Shown in pieces: positions 26,930 through 37,644 of a stretch of DNA of 64,000 bases (its first letter is position 1; every line of letters starts with the position of its first letter). Source of the stretch: Stanieria sp. NIES-3757 (GTDB taxonomy: Bacteria; Cyanobacteriota; Cyanobacteriia; Cyanobacteriales; Xenococcaceae); contig AP017375.1 in assembly GCA_002355455.1 (NCBI GenBank), forward strand, positions 3,224,001 to 3,288,000. Direction: 5' to 3'. The position numbers were made by a program, and so were the translations under genes. Below the pieces are notes generated by a model. That model saw only the letters and a program-made list of their open reading frames with translations. It made no database searches and was not told the origin of the DNA.

Positions 26930-27001
26930 TATTAAAACAAAATCTGAGCCGTAATTATATCTTACTTCTACCTAGAAGATAAAAAGTAAAAAACGGCTCA
27001 G
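26930..27001 (-). terminator. Long hairpin terminator of psbB-psbT
   Basis: CTGAGCCGT (26944-26952) and ACGGCTCAG (26993-27001) pair perfectly. An inner hairpin of CTTCT/AGAAG sits in the loop. The leftward strand continues ATTTTGTTTTAATAA. It lies 43 bases past psbT and 75 bases before the nrdR start, so it should separate the photosystem transcript from nrdR, perhaps with attenuation. Confidence 0.65.
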
Positions 27002-27044
27002 GCTATTTAAGCAAATTAAAACTGTTTAGTTTTGATTAAGTTGT

Positions 27045-27140
27045 TTATTTTTCAATGCGAGGAGGTTCGCGAAATGCTATGGCAAAAAAGAGAACAGCTA
27101 ATGCCATAGTTAAAATTAAAATATATGCAACGCTTTCCAT
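27045..27140 (-). CDS. psbT: Photosystem II reaction centre protein T
   Basis: A 31-residue single-span photosystem II subunit at the dimer interface. The sequence starts [10 protein letters not shown], has one membrane helix, and ends [10 protein letters not shown], the diagnostic PsbT form. It lies 185 bases after psbB on the same strand, the usual arrangement in cyanobacteria and plastids. Too short for routine gene calling, but identity is secure. Confidence 0.96.
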   Translation of the reverse strand: MESVAYILILTMALAVLFFAIAFREPPRIEK

Positions 27141-27325
27141 GGTAAAAATTTCCTAATTGCGTCAATTAATAGTCTATCAAGAAAACAATCAAGTAGTTGG
27201 CGAGCTACTAAGTTTAGTCATTACTTTTTCTAAAATTGAGAGAGAAGTAAGCTAAACAATCAAGCTTATTACTTACTACTCTCCCCCATATTAGTAGGTA
27301 TTAATCTGACAACAGAAAACCCATT

Positions 27326-28858
27326 TTAAATAGGTTGTCCGCGACGAGTACTTTTATCTCCAACTTTTTGGTAAAAGCCCCATTCTACTTGTTCTGCTTC
27401 TAATTCTGGGTCAACACCAGCAAAAACATCTCGATAAAGAGTACGAGAACCATGCCAAATATGACCAAAGAAGAATAATAAAGCAAAGCAGGCATGACCA
27501 AAGGTAAACCAACCTCTGGGACTAGTGCGGAATACACCATCAGAATTTAAGGTTTCAGTATCAAATGCAAAAGCTTCTCCTAACTGAGCTTTACGGGCAT
27601 ATTTTTTAACAACAAAAGGATCGTCAAAGGTTTGTCCGTCTAAAGCACCACCATAGAAAGTAGCAGTAATACCAGCTTGTTCAACACTTAGTTTAGATTC
27701 AGCACGACGGAAAGGAATATCTGCTCGAACTACACCATCAGAATCAGCTAAAACGACAGGGAAAGTTTCAAAAAAGTTAGGCATCCGTCGGACGCTTAAC
27801 TCTCTTCCTTCGCTATCTTTAAAGACTGCGTGTCCTAACCATTCTTGAGCAATTCCATCACCACTATTCATTGCTCCAGTACGGAATAATCCACCTTTAG
27901 CAGGACTATTACCTACATAGTCATAGAAAGCTAGTTTCTCAGGAATTTTTGACCAAGCTTCAGAAAGTGTATCGCCCGCAGCTAGGTTGTCTTCTACACG
28001 GCGTTGAATTTCGGTTTGGAAATAGCTTTGATCCCATTGATAGCGAGTAGGCCCAAATAACTCGATGGGAGTTGTAGCATTACCGTACCACATAGTTCCT
28101 GCTACTACAAAAGCAGCAAAGAACACAGCAGCAATACTACTGGAAAGTACAGTCTCAATGTTACCCATTCTCAATGCTCGATAAAGCCTTTCTGGAGGAC
28201 GAACACTGAGGTGGAATAAACCAGCGATAATTCCAACAACTCCAGCAGCAATGTGGTGAGCTACTACACCCCCTGGATTAAAAGGATTAAATCCAGCTGG
28301 TCCCCATTCAGGTGCTACTGGTTGAATGTGACCAGTTAGTCCATAAGCATCAGATACCCACATACCAGGTCCCCAAAGACCGGTTAAATGGAAAGCTCCA
28401 AAACCAAAGCAAAGTAGACCAGATAGGAACAAGTGAATCCCAAACATTTTGGGTAAATCGAGAGCAGGTTGACCTGTACGAGCATCTTGGAATAGTTCTA
28501 AATCCCAATAAACCCAGTGCCAAACTGCTGCTAGGAACAATAAACCAGATAAGACGATGTGCGCAGCAGCAACGCCTTCAAAAGACCAAAAACCTGGATT
28601 GACTCCAGTTTCTCCAGTAACGCTCCAGCCACCCCAAGAGCCGGTAACGCCTAGACGGGCCATGAATGGTAGTACAAACATACCTTGACGCCACATGGGG
28701 TTGAGTACGGGATCGCTAGGATCAAAAAGAGCTAGCTCATAAAGAGCCATAGAACCTGCCCATCCTGCTACAAGAGCAGTATGCATCAGGTGTACGGATA
28801 TTAAACGTCCTGGATCATTAAGAACGACTGTATGGACTCGATACCAAGGTAGTCCCAT
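27326..28858 (-). CDS. psbB: Photosystem II core antenna CP47
   Basis: Chlorophyll-binding inner antenna of photosystem II. It has 510 residues, six transmembrane helices and the large lumenal loop between helices five and six. The N-terminus [18 protein letters not shown] and the His-rich helices ([43 protein letters not shown]) are diagnostic. It heads psbB-psbT. The 286-base upstream region holds its promoter; a TTGACA is present near 28970, but its partner minus-10 is not at standard spacing. Confidence 0.98.
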   Translation of the reverse strand: MGLPWYRVHTVVLNDPGRLISVHLMHTALVAGWAGSMALYELALFDPSDPVLNPMWRQGMFVLPFMARLGVTGSWGGWSVTGETGVNPGFWSFEGVAAAHIVLSGLLFLAAVWHWVYWDLELFQDARTGQPALDLPKMFGIHLFLSGLLCFGFGAFHLTGLWGPGMWVSDAYGLTGHIQPVAPEWGPAGFNPFNPGGVVAHHIAAGVVGIIAGLFHLSVRPPERLYRALRMGNIETVLSSSIAAVFFAAFVVAGTMWYGNATTPIELFGPTRYQWDQSYFQTEIQRRVEDNLAAGDTLSEAWSKIPEKLAFYDYVGNSPAKGGLFRTGAMNSGDGIAQEWLGHAVFKDSEGRELSVRRMPNFFETFPVVLADSDGVVRADIPFRRAESKLSVEQAGITATFYGGALDGQTFDDPFVVKKYARKAQLGEAFAFDTETLNSDGVFRTSPRGWFTFGHACFALLFFFGHIWHGSRTLYRDVFAGVDPELEAEQVEWGFYQKVGDKSTRRGQPI

Positions 28859-29144
28859 TGACTACGCTCCTCCTGTTGAGTGTTTTTGTCTACTTAGACT
28901 TTTTTTATCTGTAAGTTGGTTTATACACTAATCTCTTACCTGAAAACAGGATTTTGATTGTCAAATTCACCTGGTGTAAATTAAGACTAGTTGTTTTTGA
29001 CTCGATCAAAATGCAAGAGTTTAGACTTATCAAGGATGCCTTGAAATTTCTGTTTATTTAAAGAAGTGTAACTATTGTTAGAACCTAATGCAAGAGTTAT
29101 GAATTCTGATCGCGCAAAGGTCAAGAATTATTACAAATATAAAA

Positions 29145-29471
29145 TTAAAGTTTATTTTGATTTGAGGCTGAGTTAACGAGAATTTCTGATTGAGATAGAA
29201 TTTCAATCGCCTGCTCGGCGGTGATGAGACGTTTTAATACTACTTGTCCAATCGTTGGTGAAGCTCCATTAAGATTTTGATGAGGTTTAACTTCGACCAT
29301 AATGACTGCATCTTCTACTTGATAAAGCCATAAAGTTTCTTGTTGTTGAACAATTCCACAATTAAGACGTTTAATTTGTGGCTTACGTCTCCAACTGTTT
29401 TCATCCCAAAGTCCGCCAAATTCCCAGACTCTGGTATAAGTCCATCCATCTGATAAAAAAAAGTATTTCAC
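29145..29471 (-). CDS. Hypothetical protein, 108 aa
   Basis: Not recognised. A soluble, Trp-rich N-terminal half (FLSDGWTYTRVWEFGGLWDE) is followed by a beta-rich core (LWLYQVEDAVIMVEVKP) and a helix (ITAEQAIEILSQSEIL). There is no signal peptide. It lies upstream of psbB on the same strand but 286 bases away. The composition fits a conserved cyanobacterial protein of unknown function. Confidence 0.7.
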   Translation of the reverse strand: MKYFFLSDGWTYTRVWEFGGLWDENSWRRKPQIKRLNCGIVQQQETLWLYQVEDAVIMVEVKPHQNLNGASPTIGQVVLKRLITAEQAIEILSQSEILVNSASNQNKL

Positions 29472-29683
29472 TTTAAATATTTACTGAGTGAGACTATGAT
29501 TTAAGAAAAAGTTTGAAATTTAACTTATCTGAATATAAGCATAAAAGATAGTTATTAAAAAGATAATTATAAGCATTAATCAAAGTAAGTAATGCTGATC
29601 AAGTTGTAAATATATTAATTTTTTAGTATTTTACTGTTCTTAGAATTACAAATAAAACTTTTTTATTTTTAACTAGTTTATTT

Positions 29684-31384
29684 TTAACTAGCGGTTTCTT
29701 CAAGCTGACGATAATAGGAAGATAAAAAACTAGTTAAGTTATAAGCCGAAAGAGGTTTACTAAAGTAGTACCCTTGAACTTCGTGACATCCTTGTGCTTT
29801 TAAATATTCAAGTTGAGCCGAATTTTCAACTCCCTCAGCAGTAATATGTAGGTTTAAACTTTGAGCTAAAGCAATAATTCCTTTGGTCACAGAAGTATTA
29901 TCGGTGTTAGAAGGTATATCAAATAAGAAAGAACGATCTATTTTAAGAGTATCAATAGGAAACTGTTGTAAATAACTTAGTGATGAATAACCAGTTCCAA
30001 AATCATCTAGTGAAAGATTAATACCTCGATGTTTTAATTGTTTTAATAGTCTAATTGTTTGTTCAAAGTTTTCTACAAATAAACTTTCAGTAACTTCTAA
30101 TTCTAAATAATTAGGATTAAAATTAGTTTCTGCCAAAATTTCATCAATTCTTTTGATTAAATTACTTTGTTTAAATTGGTTAACTGATAAATTAACTGAT
30201 ATTCGCAAGGCTGGTAAGCCTTCTTGTTGCCAAATTTGTTGTTGAATACAAGCACTTCTAAGAACCCATTCTCCTATAGATACAATTAATTTACTTTGTT
30301 CAGCAATAGGAATAAACTCTGTGGGAGGAACAAGCCCTAATTGAGGATTTTGCCAGCGTAATAGGGCTTCTACTCCAACAGGATAATTGTTGGTCAGATC
30401 GAGCCGAGGTTGATAGTGTAGAAATAATTCTCCTCTTCTGAGAGCGTATCTAAGTTGGTCTTTGATTGCTAATCTTCTTTGGAGTTTGGTATTATTTTTA
30501 ATTGAATAAAATTGGCAGTTTTGATGTTCTTCTTGGCGAATTTGATAAAGGGCAGTGTTAGCATTTTGTAAAAGTTGTTCGGCTGTAATGCCATCAAAAG
30601 GATAGACAGTAATACCAAGTTTTGGATTAGTATTAATTTCTTTCCCAAACAAAGAAAAAGGCTTATTTAATAATTCTATTACTTCTTGAGTGAAAAAATT
30701 CAATTCATCAAAGCTCTTAAAATTCTTTTTAATAATTCCAAATTCGTCTTCGGATAGATGAGCAAGTATATCAATTTTTTTAATTCGATTTGCTAGTCGT
30801 AAAGCAATTTTTTTTTGTAATAAGTTGCTTATTTTCCGACCTAAAATACTATTAATATCTTTAATACTACTTAAATGTACAATAATTACACCAATTTGTT
30901 GATTATTGTTAGCTTGAGCTAAGGTTTGTTGGAGAAGATTTTGAAATAAATCTTGATTTGGTAATCCAGTTAAATTATTGTAATTGGTTGTGTAACGGAT
31001 TAATCGATCTAACTGTTTAATAGTTCGATTAGTATCTGCCATTAAAGTACCTACCTCATCATTAAAATGGGTTGGTAAGTTAGGTAATTTTTGTTGTTCT
31101 AAATAATGCTGTAATGCTTGTGAAGTTAGCTTGACTGGTGCAAGCAGATAATGTAAGGCAAAAAGAGTTGCGATGGTACCAAGTAAAGTAGCAATTAAAG
31201 CGATCGCCAGAAGATTAATAGTTGTAGCTAAAGTTAACGAATGAGAGAAAACTACATAAACCAACATCGATAAAAGTGGTATATGAGTGCCGATAAAGGC
31301 AATCAACATAATTTTACTTTTATAAGTTTTGACACTTTTAAAGCCAGAAATTAAAGCATAGAGGCGTAGACTTCTGTCATTCAT
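29684..31384 (-). CDS. Membrane GGDEF-EAL protein with degenerate GGDEF, likely c-di-GMP phosphodiesterase
   Basis: Two or three transmembrane helices (residues 24-80) and a HAMP-like segment lead into a GGDEF domain. Its active-site motif reads SEDEF (211-215) rather than GGDEF, so cyclase activity is unlikely. The EAL domain looks active: EALLRW (339-344), LEVTESLF, LSLDDFGTGYSSLSYL, LKIDRSF and ITAEGVEN retain the metal and catalytic residues. The most probable role is membrane-linked c-di-GMP hydrolysis, with the GGDEF part possibly binding GTP. It has no obvious operon partner. A second composite protein lies at 52.8 kb. Confidence 0.88.
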   Translation of the reverse strand: MNDRSLRLYALISGFKSVKTYKSKIMLIAFIGTHIPLLSMLVYVVFSHSLTLATTINLLAIALIATLLGTIATLFALHYLLAPVKLTSQALQHYLEQQKLPNLPTHFNDEVGTLMADTNRTIKQLDRLIRYTTNYNNLTGLPNQDLFQNLLQQTLAQANNNQQIGVIIVHLSSIKDINSILGRKISNLLQKKIALRLANRIKKIDILAHLSEDEFGIIKKNFKSFDELNFFTQEVIELLNKPFSLFGKEINTNPKLGITVYPFDGITAEQLLQNANTALYQIRQEEHQNCQFYSIKNNTKLQRRLAIKDQLRYALRRGELFLHYQPRLDLTNNYPVGVEALLRWQNPQLGLVPPTEFIPIAEQSKLIVSIGEWVLRSACIQQQIWQQEGLPALRISVNLSVNQFKQSNLIKRIDEILAETNFNPNYLELEVTESLFVENFEQTIRLLKQLKHRGINLSLDDFGTGYSSLSYLQQFPIDTLKIDRSFLFDIPSNTDNTSVTKGIIALAQSLNLHITAEGVENSAQLEYLKAQGCHEVQGYYFSKPLSAYNLTSFLSSYYRQLEETAS

Positions 31385-31498
31385 GTTTTAAATTAAGCAA
31401 AAAAACTGGAATACAGTGATATTTTTTCTATAAAATAGCTTTGACGAGCCATTAAGGAGCTAATTATTAATTAATTGTTTAGGATATTGGCTTTTTTC

Positions 31499-32485
31499 TT
31501 ACCAATTCCACATTACTGGATTACTGTCAAGATTGTCTGTAACCTGCCTTCCAATTGCATCGATGGTTTGAATTTCTGCTTGAGATAGTTTAATTTCGGT
31601 GGCTTTAGCATTAGCTGTTGCTTGAGTGGCATTTCGTGCGCCTGCGATCGCGCAGACGCCTCGCGAAGGCGAGATCGCATTGGTTTGTGGTTGAGCAATT
31701 AACCAAGCTAGAGATAATTGAGCTAAAGTACAATGATGGGCTTCAGCAAGAGGACGTATTTGATCTAAGGCTTGTTGAGCGCGTTGATAGTTTTCTCCTT
31801 GGAAAAGTTTATTTTTGGCGCGGTGATCTCCTTCGGCAAATTGATGATTACGGTTGAATTTACCTGTGAGTAATCCTTGAGCTAATGAAGAATAAGCTAA
31901 GATAGAAATATTATTTTCGATACAGTAGGGCATGGCATCAGTTTCTACTTGTCGCCAAAATAAGGAGTATGGTGGTTGTAAACTATCGATTCTGCCGTAT
32001 TGCGAGGCTTCTTCTATTTGACTACGAGAAAAATTAGAAACACCGATCGCACGGATTTTTCCCTGTTCTTTGAGATAATTTAAGGCACTCATGGTTTCTT
32101 CAATGGGGACTAATTCTGTCTTAAAAGAACCAGAAGGCCAATGAATTTGATATAAATCAAGATAATCAGTTTTAAGGTTGGTTAAAGAGTGATCGCAAGC
32201 CTTGATTACTTCTTCGTATTTGAGGTGGTTGGCAAATACTTTAGAAGCGTATACTACTCGATCACGGACATCGGATAAAGCCTGTGCTAAGATTTGTTCT
32301 GAATGTCCTTCCCCATAAACTTCTGCTGTATCGATAGTAGTAATTCCTGCTTCAAAAGCTGCACGGATCGCTTTGATACTTTCATCATCTTCTATTCCTA
32401 CCCACATTTTTTGACCGGCTTGCCAAGTTCCCATCAGAATGGGGGTAATGTAGACATCTGATTGTCCAAGTTGTCTTTTTTCCAT
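31499..32485 (-). CDS. Aldo/keto reductase
   Basis: A 328-residue NADPH-dependent oxidoreductase with a TIM-barrel fold. Active-site residues are Asp in TIDTAEVYGEG, Tyr of EVYG, Lys in VYASKVF and His in YQIHWPSG. The NADPH-binding C-terminal part normally reads TNAIAGARNATQ. Here it reads TNAISPSRGVCAIAGARN because nine codons of a HIP1-bounded repeat have been inserted in frame. The insert sits in the cofactor loop, so an effect on activity is possible. Substrate unknown. Confidence 0.9.
   Translation of the reverse strand: MEKRQLGQSDVYITPILMGTWQAGQKMWVGIEDDESIKAIRAAFEAGITTIDTAEVYGEGHSEQILAQALSDVRDRVVYASKVFANHLKYEEVIKACDHSLTNLKTDYLDLYQIHWPSGSFKTELVPIEETMSALNYLKEQGKIRAIGVSNFSRSQIEEASQYGRIDSLQPPYSLFWRQVETDAMPYCIENNISILAYSSLAQGLLTGKFNRNHQFAEGDHRAKNKLFQGENYQRAQQALDQIRPLAEAHHCTLAQLSLAWLIAQPQTNAISPSRGVCAIAGARNATQATANAKATEIKLSQAEIQTIDAIGRQVTDNLDSNPVMWNW
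31644..31678. repeat. HIP1-bounded small repeat inside a coding region
   Basis: GCGATCGCGC opens and GGCGAGATCGC closes a 35-bp GC-rich block with a CGCCT/AGGCG stem inside. The ends are the same as those of the 59-bp repeat at 19915. Compared with the family sequence of the host gene, 27 bases were added, keeping the frame. Confidence 0.7.
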
Positions 32486-32639
32486 GATTTTATTTTTACT
32501 TGAAATGTATATATGCTAGTAAATAATTCGTGGAAGATGTTATTTTCGAGTTGGTATAATTTTGCTGAATTTGATTGATGTTTAAATAATTAAAACAAGA
32601 GGAAGTCTCACTTTAAACAATTAAGAATAGTCAGTTATT

Positions 32640-32930
32640 TCAAAGGGGAATTGTTTTTTTTGCGAAGTAAACGAATTGTAAAGATACTTCCTCCTTGATG
32701 AGCTTGCACAATTGTTAATGCGATCGCTAGCCCTAAATCTGAACCATCTTTCTGTCGAGAGCGATCGCTATTAACTCGATAAAAACGGTCAAAAATCAGT
32801 TTTTGTTTTGAGATGTTGCCATTGTTTTTGATTAATAATTAAAGCTAAAATTTCTGTTTCTCTGCTGGCTAAAGGATTGTTTTCGCTAGTTTCGTTGGCA
32901 ACAACAAACACTAAGATTGGAATTTATACA
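32640..32930 (-). pseudogene. Decayed histidine kinase C-terminus
   Basis: Read leftward, one frame gives [20 protein letters not shown] then [19 protein letters not shown] and SIFTIRLLR, ending at a stop at 32640. This is the end of a HATPase domain: the N-G1 box, the F box, the GxGLGL G2 box (here GSDLGL) and the final strand. The stretch between VQAHQGG and SIFTIRL is shortened. Upstream, another frame (IPILVFVVANETS) seems to continue it, so at least one frameshift and a deletion occurred. Nothing upstream survives. Confidence 0.5.
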
Positions 32931-33092
32931 AATATCATGATAAAATACATAGTTTTCTAAATCGTTCAAAACCTAGGTCTGACAATAAACGAGCAAAATT
33001 TTTTAAAATCGTTGTTTGCATGACGAAGTTGAGAAACTGGTAAGAACAATCTCCAGTGAGAAACTTAAAAAGTACTTACAAAAAAAGGTTTT

Positions 33093-34505
33093 ATGTCTTC
33101 AAAAACACTCTTCGATAAAGTTTGGGACTTACATACAGTTGGCACACTCCCTTCAGGTCAAACTCAACTATTGATTGGCTTACATTTAATTCATGAGGTT
33201 ACGAGTCCTCAAGCCTTTGCCATGCTTCGAGAAAGAGGCTTAAAAGTCTTATTTCCAGAACGTACTGTGGCAACAGTAGATCATATTGTACCGACTGAAA
33301 ATCAAGCACGTCCTTTTGCTGACGATTTAGCAGAAGAAATGATGCAAGCGCTAGAACACAATACCAAGGATTTTGGGATCAGATTTTATAATGTCGGTTC
33401 TGGTAATCAAGGCATCGTTCATGTCATTGCACCCGAACAAGGTTTAACTCAACCAGGGATGACAGTTGCTTGTGGCGACTCCCATACTTCTACTCATGGT
33501 GCGTTTGGCGCGATCGCTTTTGGGATTGGTACGTCCCAAGTGAGGGATGTTTTGGCTTCGCAAACCCTAGCTTTATCCAAACTCAAAGTCCGTAAAATTG
33601 AGGTTAACGGCGAATTACCTCTCGGAGTTTATGCCAAAGATGTCATTCTTCATATCATTCGTAAACTAGGAGTTAACGGCGGTGTCGGTTACGCCTATGA
33701 ATATGCAGGAAGTACCTTTACTGCTATGAATATGGAAGAAAGGATGACTGTCTGTAATATGTCCATTGAAGGGGGTGCGCGCTGCGGTTATATCAACCCC
33801 GATCAAGTTACGTTTGATTATCTTAAAGGTAGAGATTTTGCCCCAAAAGGCAAAGACTGGGACAAAGCGGTGGCATGGTGGCAAAGTATTTGTAGCGACG
33901 AAGATGCTGTTTATGATGATGTCGTTACTTTTGATGCTGCTGAGATCGAACCTACTGTAACTTGGGGAATTACTCCAGGACAAGGTATTGGTATTAGTGA
34001 AACTGTTCCAACTGCCGAGAGTTTAGCCGATAGTGAAAAAGCGATCGCATCAGAGGCGTATCAATATATGCAACTGACTCCAGGCAACCCAATTAAAGGC
34101 ACAAAAATCGATGTCTGTTTTATCGGTAGCTGCACCAATGGGAGAATCAGCGATCTTAGAGAAGCTGCCAAATTTGCTAAAGGACATCATGTCGCAGCAG
34201 GAGTCAAAGCTTTTGTTGTTCCTGGTTCAGAAAGAGTCAAACAACAAGCAGAAGCAGAAGGATTAGATCAAATCTTTACCGAAGCTGGTTTTGAATGGCG
34301 CGAACCTGGTTGTTCGATGTGTTTGGCAATGAATCCCGATAAACTTCAAGGCGATCAAATTAGTGCTTCTTCTTCCAATCGTAACTTTAAAGGTCGTCAA
34401 GGTTCAGCTACTGGTAGAACTTTATTGATGAGTCCAGCAATGGTAGTTGCTGCTGCTGTCAAAGGAGAGGTAACAGATGTCAGGGAATTAGAACAAGTTA
34501 GCTAA
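33093..34505 (+). CDS. leuC: 3-isopropylmalate dehydratase, large subunit
   Basis: Isomerises 2- to 3-isopropylmalate in leucine synthesis, with LeuD. The 470-residue aconitase-type subunit has the three cluster Cys in [12 protein letters not shown] and [11 protein letters not shown]. It also has the substrate motifs [11 protein letters not shown] and [10 protein letters not shown]. leuD is not next to it. The region before the start, 600 bases, holds only the decayed kinase relic. A promoter is not obvious. Confidence 0.97.
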   Translation: MSSKTLFDKVWDLHTVGTLPSGQTQLLIGLHLIHEVTSPQAFAMLRERGLKVLFPERTVATVDHIVPTENQARPFADDLAEEMMQALEHNTKDFGIRFYNVGSGNQGIVHVIAPEQGLTQPGMTVACGDSHTSTHGAFGAIAFGIGTSQVRDVLASQTLALSKLKVRKIEVNGELPLGVYAKDVILHIIRKLGVNGGVGYAYEYAGSTFTAMNMEERMTVCNMSIEGGARCGYINPDQVTFDYLKGRDFAPKGKDWDKAVAWWQSICSDEDAVYDDVVTFDAAEIEPTVTWGITPGQGIGISETVPTAESLADSEKAIASEAYQYMQLTPGNPIKGTKIDVCFIGSCTNGRISDLREAAKFAKGHHVAAGVKAFVVPGSERVKQQAEAEGLDQIFTEAGFEWREPGCSMCLAMNPDKLQGDQISASSSNRNFKGRQGSATGRTLLMSPAMVVAAAVKGEVTDVRELEQVS

Positions 34506-34714
34506 TCAAAGAGAAATAAAGTTTTAGAGCAATTTAAACGGGGTAAATTGACCATTGGGCTAACTATAACAGTTCTAACCTCTCGTTTTCTAAATCTTAG
34601 TTGCTCTTACCTGAGAAACAGGATATTATTTTTACAAAATTTTTCGATCTCAATCGCGCTAAAATCCTATCCTAGCCTTATAAATAAATCTAGCGTAAAA
34701 AATTACTGCAATAA

Positions 34715-35065
<351 letters not shown>

Positions 35066-35421
35066 TTATTAATTATTAATAAACTACGTCATATTCAATC
35101 CCAGTTTATCAATGACAGGCAACTGCATCAAGATAAGCTGACAGGCGTAGTTCATCAAAGTGTTACATAATCAGCGGGGATGAGAAACTATATTTAATTC
35201 TCATCTCCAATCCTCACGGTTAGACTTATTAGAGCATAATTCTCGAATCAATCAGAAAGCTCTTAGTTAATCGACCAATAAGACACTTGGTATAGAAAAC
35301 CTCTCTTGAAATTTCTAAGTTGACACGCATTTAAATTGGGATTTTTGAAGGCTAGACCTTTTCCATTAAAGCTTTCGGGCAATCAAAATAAATGAATAAA
35401 AGCTTATAAATAGTTTTTGTT
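35066..35421. other. Intergenic region after glnB with a hairpin
   Basis: A stem of GGGGATGAGAA and TTCTCATCTCC (one mismatch) spans 35176-35208 with an 11-base loop. It is 110 bases past glnB and lacks a T-run, so it is a weak terminator or processed RNA structure. The rest shows no coding potential. Confidence 0.5.
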
Positions 35422-35688
35422 CTACTCGACTACAATTTTCCATTCATGAAGTTCATATTTGACGCAATTATTTTTTATTAGAGGATCCTTCGCTACTATT
35501 TCCTTAGCCTCTTCTAAAGATGAAGCTTCAAAAATTAGCATCCCTCCCCCAAATTCGGCCCAATATCCAGTACGAGCTTTATGCCCTTTAATAATTAAAT
35601 TGCGAACGTATTCTTTATGAGCAGGGACGTATTGATCAAAAGTTTTTTTATCAACAATTCCTTTTTCAATTTTGACAAATATAGGCAT
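35422..35688 (-). CDS. YciI family protein
   Basis: An 88-residue ferredoxin-like alpha/beta protein of the YCII-related family. It has the N-terminal strand, PAHKEYVRNLI with the conserved His, AEFGGGMLIFEASS, EEAKEIVAKDPL with the conserved Asp, and the closing strand YELHEWKIV. His and Asp are the putative catalytic pair. The reaction of stand-alone members is unknown. A run of heptamer repeats lies directly before its start. Confidence 0.88.
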   Translation of the reverse strand: MPIFVKIEKGIVDKKTFDQYVPAHKEYVRNLIIKGHKARTGYWAEFGGGMLIFEASSLEEAKEIVAKDPLIKNNCVKYELHEWKIVVE

Positions 35689-35691
35689 TTT

Positions 35692-35726
35692 CAGTTATCA
35701 GTCAGCAGTTATCAGTTATCAGTTAA
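35692..35726. repeat. Heptamer tandem repeat
   Basis: Five consecutive seven-base units with consensus CAGTTAT (one reads CAGTCAG, the last CAGTTAA). Similar units appear singly near 17911 and 46301. This is a short tandemly repeated repetitive sequence of the kind known in cyanobacteria. It begins three bases before the YciI start, in its leader. Confidence 0.75.
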
Positions 35727-35824
35727 TTAATTCCAGTTACTGTTAAAATAAATTAGCTAATATTTTTCAAAAAAAGTATTTTTAGCCAAGAAAATAATGA
35801 AGGTTTAAGTAAGCAAAATTAACA

Positions 35825-37000
35825 TTAAGCGTTAACAATTTTGACGGTTTTAGCTGCTTCCTCTGCTTTTGTTCTCGCGTCTTCTAAAGTTTTTCCTTTG
35901 GCTAAAGATACTCCCATGCGACGATAGGGACGAGAATCTGGTTTACCAAATAATCTAATTTCTACATCTGGAGTTGCTAAAGCTTCGGCAACATTAACAA
36001 AACTAATTTGCTCTGAATATTCACTAGCTAAAATTACTGCACTAGCAGCAGGAGAAAATACTTCAATCTTGGGAATTGGTAAGCCTAAAATTGCTCGCAA
36101 ATGTAACTCAAATTCATTCAAATTTTGAGAAATTAAAGTTACCATTCCTGTATCATGAGGACGAGGAGAAAGTTCAGAAAAAATTACTTCATCTTTAGTA
36201 ATAAAAAACTCTACTCCAAAAATTCCTGCACCACCTAAAGCATCCGTAACTTTAGTCGCAATTTCTTCTGCTTGTTTAATTTTTTCTTCAGATATTTCCG
36301 CAGTTTGCCAAGATTCTTGATAATCTCCTCTTTCTTGACGATGACCAATTGGTGGACAAAAAATTGTTGGTGCATCCCATTGTTTAATGGTGAGTAAAGT
36401 AATTTCAATTTCAAAATCAATAAATTCTTCAATAATTATTTTTTGGGTATCGCCTCTAGCACCCTCGATCGCATAATTCCAAGCTTTCTCGACTTCATCG
36501 GCAGAAGATACCACAGATTGACCTTTTCCTGAAGAAGACATCACTGGTTTAACAACATTAGGAAAGCCAATTTCTGCTGCAACTTTTACCAATTCTTCTA
36601 AAGAAGAAGCATAGGCGTATTTAGCTGTTCTAATTCCTAATTGATGATGAGCCAAGTCACGAATGCGATCGCGATTCATGGTATAATTGGTTGCTGCTGC
36701 TGTGGGGATTACAGTCAAGCCTCTTTGTTCAAATTCAAGTAATTTTTCTGTCCGAATCGCTTCAATTTCGGGAACGATAAAATCTGGTTGATATTGTTGC
36801 ACTACTCTTTCTAGATCGTCACCATTTAACATCGAAATTACTTCAGAGCGATCGGCAACTTGCATTGCAGGTGCATTAGCATAACGATCTACTGCTACCA
36901 CAAAATTACCTAATCTTTGGGCTGCAATTACAAATTCTTTACCTAGTTCTCCTGAACCAAGTAACATGATTTTTTGTGGTAATTTAAGATTTTTTTTCAT
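35825..37000 (-). CDS. purT: Formate-dependent phosphoribosylglycinamide formyltransferase
   Basis: Uses formate and ATP to formylate GAR in purine synthesis. It is an ATP-grasp protein with PurT-specific segments: [70 protein letters not shown] and [10 protein letters not shown] start at ATG 37000 (391 residues). An in-frame GTG five codons upstream is the alternative; neither start has ideal ribosome spacing. The Glu pair in the metal site ([15 protein letters not shown]) distinguishes the ATP-grasp core. Confidence 0.94.
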   Translation of the reverse strand: MKKNLKLPQKIMLLGSGELGKEFVIAAQRLGNFVVAVDRYANAPAMQVADRSEVISMLNGDDLERVVQQYQPDFIVPEIEAIRTEKLLEFEQRGLTVIPTAAATNYTMNRDRIRDLAHHQLGIRTAKYAYASSLEELVKVAAEIGFPNVVKPVMSSSGKGQSVVSSADEVEKAWNYAIEGARGDTQKIIIEEFIDFEIEITLLTIKQWDAPTIFCPPIGHRQERGDYQESWQTAEISEEKIKQAEEIATKVTDALGGAGIFGVEFFITKDEVIFSELSPRPHDTGMVTLISQNLNEFELHLRAILGLPIPKIEVFSPAASAVILASEYSEQISFVNVAEALATPDVEIRLFGKPDSRPYRRMGVSLAKGKTLEDARTKAEEAAKTVKIVNA

Positions 37001-37015
37001 TTCCCTTCGATGCAC

Positions 37016-37644
37016 CTACAACAATCTGAGAGTGATATTGTAAGGCAAATTCAGAAGTAGAAAAATAAAAATATTTATTAAAGCTTGCTCTTGCTGTCAA
37101 TTCTCAGTTGAGGAGAACTCCTGGTGAAAAACTTTAGACTTTAAATAAATGTCTACCCAATTGAAAACTGTGATAAATAGCGACTACCGAAGGTAGCAGC
37201 GAAGCGATCGCTTTAGAATTAATATTCTCGATCTGATCGATGTTTCTCAATAGTATGAAGTACAGCAAAAATATTATTTCGAGTTGATAAGCGATCATAG
37301 CGTCTTATCTATAAGCTATGAGTTATGAACTATGATTGGGTGTACGTCACTCATTGAGAAATGCTTGATTTGACTGCTACTTTTGTTTAGCGCGATCGCT
37401 CGACATTCTAGAAGTATACACTCGCTCAACCTTCTTAACAAAATTGAGCTTATCTAATCAAATTAATGATGCTTTCAGATTCTTTTCTTAAGCTTTTTAA
37501 TCGTTTTGGATTGCCACTCAGTTTTAAACTGTCACGCCTTTAAGTTACTAATTTAAAAAAGGCAGACGCTTTAAAAAAATATGCAGTTTTAATGCACATC
37601 AGCTTAATTAAAGTGTTACTCTCGATTCTACGTTAAATTGGAAG
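37016..37644. other. Long intergenic region with a HIP1-associated repeat
   Basis: About 630 bases show no coding frame with a ribosome site. A small repeat, CTACC-GAA-GGTAG followed by CAGCGAAGCGATCGC, lies at 37183-37211 and resembles HIP1-associated dispersed repeats. The remainder is AT-rich and featureless to me. Confidence 0.5.

Noticed and set aside
28312-28602. Rightward 96-codon frame inside psbB
   Set aside because: It is antisense to a fully conserved part of CP47.
37183-37211. Second SRP-RNA-like segment (ACCGAAGGTAGCAGC)
   Set aside because: Only the loop-like string matches; no flanking rod forms, and it runs into a HIP1 site, so it is a small repeat.
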